From contig JAPKCM010000043.1 of NCBI GenBank assembly GCA_028822935.1, positions 1-35,367 on the forward strand: a stretch of DNA of 35,367 nt, read 5' to 3'. This DNA is from Akkermansiaceae bacterium (GTDB lineage: Bacteria > Verrucomicrobiota > Verrucomicrobiia > Verrucomicrobiales > Akkermansiaceae). Made by a program: the position numbers and the translations under genes. Shown here one piece after another: positions 33,665 through 35,367 of this stretch. Each line of letters starts with the position of its first letter. Position 1 is the first letter of the stretch. The notes beneath the pieces are model-generated. The model was not told where the DNA came from, did not search any database, and worked only from the letters and a program-made list of their open reading frames with translations.

Positions 33665-35367
33665 GTGAAAAAATATCCACCGTCCCCCTTAACCCTCCTT
33701 GCCCTCATCTCCTTGTCCGCTAGCTCTGGTCACGCCGCAGATCTGTTAGGCTATTACGACTTCGACGATAATTCCGACCCAGCGGTCGCACCTGCCTCCG
33801 GTGGAATCGCGCCAGACGCGGCGATTACGACACCTGCGGCATTCACGGCAGACATGGGCGGGCGCTCCGGGCTCGCGGGCGATTACGCGCTCGATCTCGG
33901 AGCGGCAGCCGGCAGTGGTGCTTTCGCACGTGTTCCGGCCGGACCACATTTCGACCTCGCGGTATCAACGAATTCGATGGCGGTGTCTTTCTGGCAGGTC
34001 AACGTGGGTGACGGCGGCGGAGGCTTCTTCGCCACGACGGCATTTTGGGTGGATTCCCCGTCTGCCGCTGCTGACGGTCGCGGTTTCCAGGTGCACACCC
34101 CGTGGAGCAACGGCACTTTCTACTTTGACCAGTCCGGCTGCTGTGGCGGCACACAGCGCTTGACCTCCGATGGGGTTATCACTGCAGGTATCTGGCAGCA
34201 CATTGTCGCCCAGCGGGACAGCCTCGGTAATATGGAAATCTGGGTCGATGGAACGATGGCGGCAACTGCCCCAGGGGCAGAGGCGCTGGATCCTTTCTCT
34301 GGTATCGTCACGATCGGAGCTAACGGTGGTGGTACTAATAATATCACCGGGCTGGTGGATGAATTTGCAGTCTATTCCGGCACTCTCACCGAGGCGGAGA
34401 TCGGCCAGTTGGCAGCTGGCACCGCCACCCCGAGCGACATTGCTGCGGCACCTGCGGATGCTGACGGTGATGGTCTGCTGGACTCTTGGGAGGAGTCCTT
34501 TGGTCTTTCCCCGAGTGACAACGGTTCGGTTGATCCGAATAACGGTCCGGACGGTGACCCTGATATGGACGGCTTGACGAACATTGAGGAATTCGAGGCG
34601 GGTCTTGAGCCGGACAATGATGACTTCGACATGGATAGTCTTTTGGATGGCGTTGAGACGAATACAGGTATTTACGTCGATGCGACTGACACCGGCACTG
34701 ATCCGAAGAGCGCCGACACTGACGGCGACGGTCTCAATGACGATGTGGAAGTTCCAACCGAGGCCTTCGTCGATGCGAGTCAGCCCGGCACAGACCCGAC
34801 CAAAGTGGATACCGACGGCGATGGCTTCGGCGACCTTCTTGAAATCGACAATGGGAGCGACCCGACCGACATCGAGAGCAGCCTGGGGACGGACGAGCTC
34901 ACGCTGCTGGCGTATTTCAATTTTGACGGCCAACTGGAGGATCAAGTTGGCGACACACCTGCCGCCGTTCTCGGCGGATCGGCAGTCCTAACGACCACTG
35001 GCATGGGCTCGTCTGGCAGTCCGGGAGATGAGGCAATCGATCTCGGCGATATCGGCGACGGATCCTACGCGCAAACACCTGTTGGCACTCATCTCGACCA
35101 GGCATTCATCAACAATTCGATGTCTGTTGCTTTCTGGCAGTTCAATACTGCATTTGGTAATAGCAGTGCCTTCTGGATTCACTCCCCGGATGCGAGCGGG
35201 GGCCAGCGCGGATTCCAGGCACACACCCCTTGGAGCAACGGCACCGTTTACTTCGATCAATCAGGTTGTTGTGCTGGGCCAGAGCGCCTGACCACCACTG
35301 GGGCATTGACCGATGTCTGGCAACACTTCGTCTTCCAACGCGATGAGTTCGGCGAACGGCAAATCTG
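33665..35367 (+). CDS. Large secreted LamG / thrombospondin-type-3 protein (partial, right edge)
   Basis: The frame is open from a GTG at 33665 to the window end (567 codons seen). It starts with a signal peptide (KKYPPSPLTLLALISLSASSGHA). The first LamG-type beta-sandwich (about residues 26-255) ends in PWSNGTFYFDQSGCC and LVDEFAVYSGTLTEAEIGQL. It is followed by thrombospondin type 3 calcium-binding repeats (about 265-408) with DADGDGLLDSWEE and several DTDGDG loops. A second LamG module then begins at about 415 and repeats the first closely (PWSNGTVYFDQSGCC). The vicinal Cys pair probably forms a disulfide. Such proteins bind carbohydrate or act in surface adhesion. The gene is cut off before its stop, so the full domain set is unknown. 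Confidence 0.85.
   Translation, partial: MKKYPPSPLTLLALISLSASSGHAADLLGYYDFDDNSDPAVAPASGGIAPDAAITTPAAFTADMGGRSGLAGDYALDLGAAAGSGAFARVPAGPHFDLAVSTNSMAVSFWQVNVGDGGGGFFATTAFWVDSPSAAADGRGFQVHTPWSNGTFYFDQSGCCGGTQRLTSDGVITAGIWQHIVAQRDSLGNMEIWVDGTMAATAPGAEALDPFSGIVTIGANGGGTNNITGLVDEFAVYSGTLTEAEIGQLAAGTATPSDIAAAPADADGDGLLDSWEESFGLSPSDNGSVDPNNGPDGDPDMDGLTNIEEFEAGLEPDNDDFDMDSLLDGVETNTGIYVDATDTGTDPKSADTDGDGLNDDVEVPTEAFVDASQPGTDPTKVDTDGDGFGDLLEIDNGSDPTDIESSLGTDELTLLAYFNFDGQLEDQVGDTPAAVLGGSAVLTTTGMGSSGSPGDEAIDLGDIGDGSYAQTPVGTHLDQAFINNSMSVAFWQFNTAFGNSSAFWIHSPDASGGQRGFQAHTPWSNGTVYFDQSGCCAGPERLTTTGALTDVWQHFVFQRDEFGERQI

Noticed and set aside
33965-34945. Minus-strand open frame of 326 codons at the right edge
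   Set aside because: Antisense to the LamG/TSP3 gene, whose plus-strand frame is open over the whole stretch and has signal peptide and domain motifs.

Overview
The window looks like an ordinary piece of a chromosome from the phylum Verrucomicrobiota, probably Verrucomicrobiales. This placement is inferred from gene content: a DUF5069 gene, a sulfatase / PSCyt-DUF1549-DUF1553 / DUF1501 cassette, LamG plus thrombospondin-type-3 secreted proteins, and a BamA-type outer membrane (so diderm). No tRNA or rRNA gene, CRISPR array or intact insertion sequence was seen.

Layout. Positions 1-956 hold no convincing intact gene and may be degenerate. From 957 to 5248 (minus strand) lie a CreC/CreB-type two-component system and a K+-dependent-type membrane pyrophosphatase. 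From 5416 to 7489 (minus) a DUF5069 gene precedes a class I Fe-S fumarase. On the plus strand (7627-9114) come a small secreted protein and an HD-domain hydrolase. From 9111 to 15114 (minus) lies a three-gene cassette: sulfatase, c-type-haem/DUF1549/LamG/DUF1553 protein and Tat-exported DUF1501 protein. YchJ, a low-molecular-weight tyrosine phosphatase, a PLD-type phospholipase/cardiolipin synthase and a metallophosphoesterase follow (15254-18283), then an ABC-2 exporter with a membrane-anchored helical-repeat protein (18659-21479), and glutamate dehydrogenase (21597-22859). Phosphoenolpyruvate carboxykinase (plus) is divergent from the dehydrogenase and convergent with lysyl-tRNA synthetase (minus). 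Biosynthetic threonine deaminase (plus) follows, then a damaged cytochrome c gene, a clpP-tig pair (minus), bamA (plus), a hairpin-rich intergenic region, and a large LamG/TSP3 secreted protein cut by the right edge.

How they fit together. Fumarase, glutamate dehydrogenase, ATP-PEPCK and threonine deaminase are central carbon and nitrogen enzymes. The pyrophosphatase couples PPi hydrolysis to ion pumping. Trigger factor, ClpP and BamA form a protein folding, quality-control and outer-membrane assembly group. The sulfatase cassette and the LamG proteins suggest a marine or aquatic organism handling sulfated polysaccharides. No clearly new defence or mobile system is visible. The most interesting leads are the sulfatase cassette with a hairpin in its leader, the hairpin-rich region after bamA, an internally deleted cytochrome c, two overlapping tiny membrane ORFs, and the CreBC pair without creA/creD.
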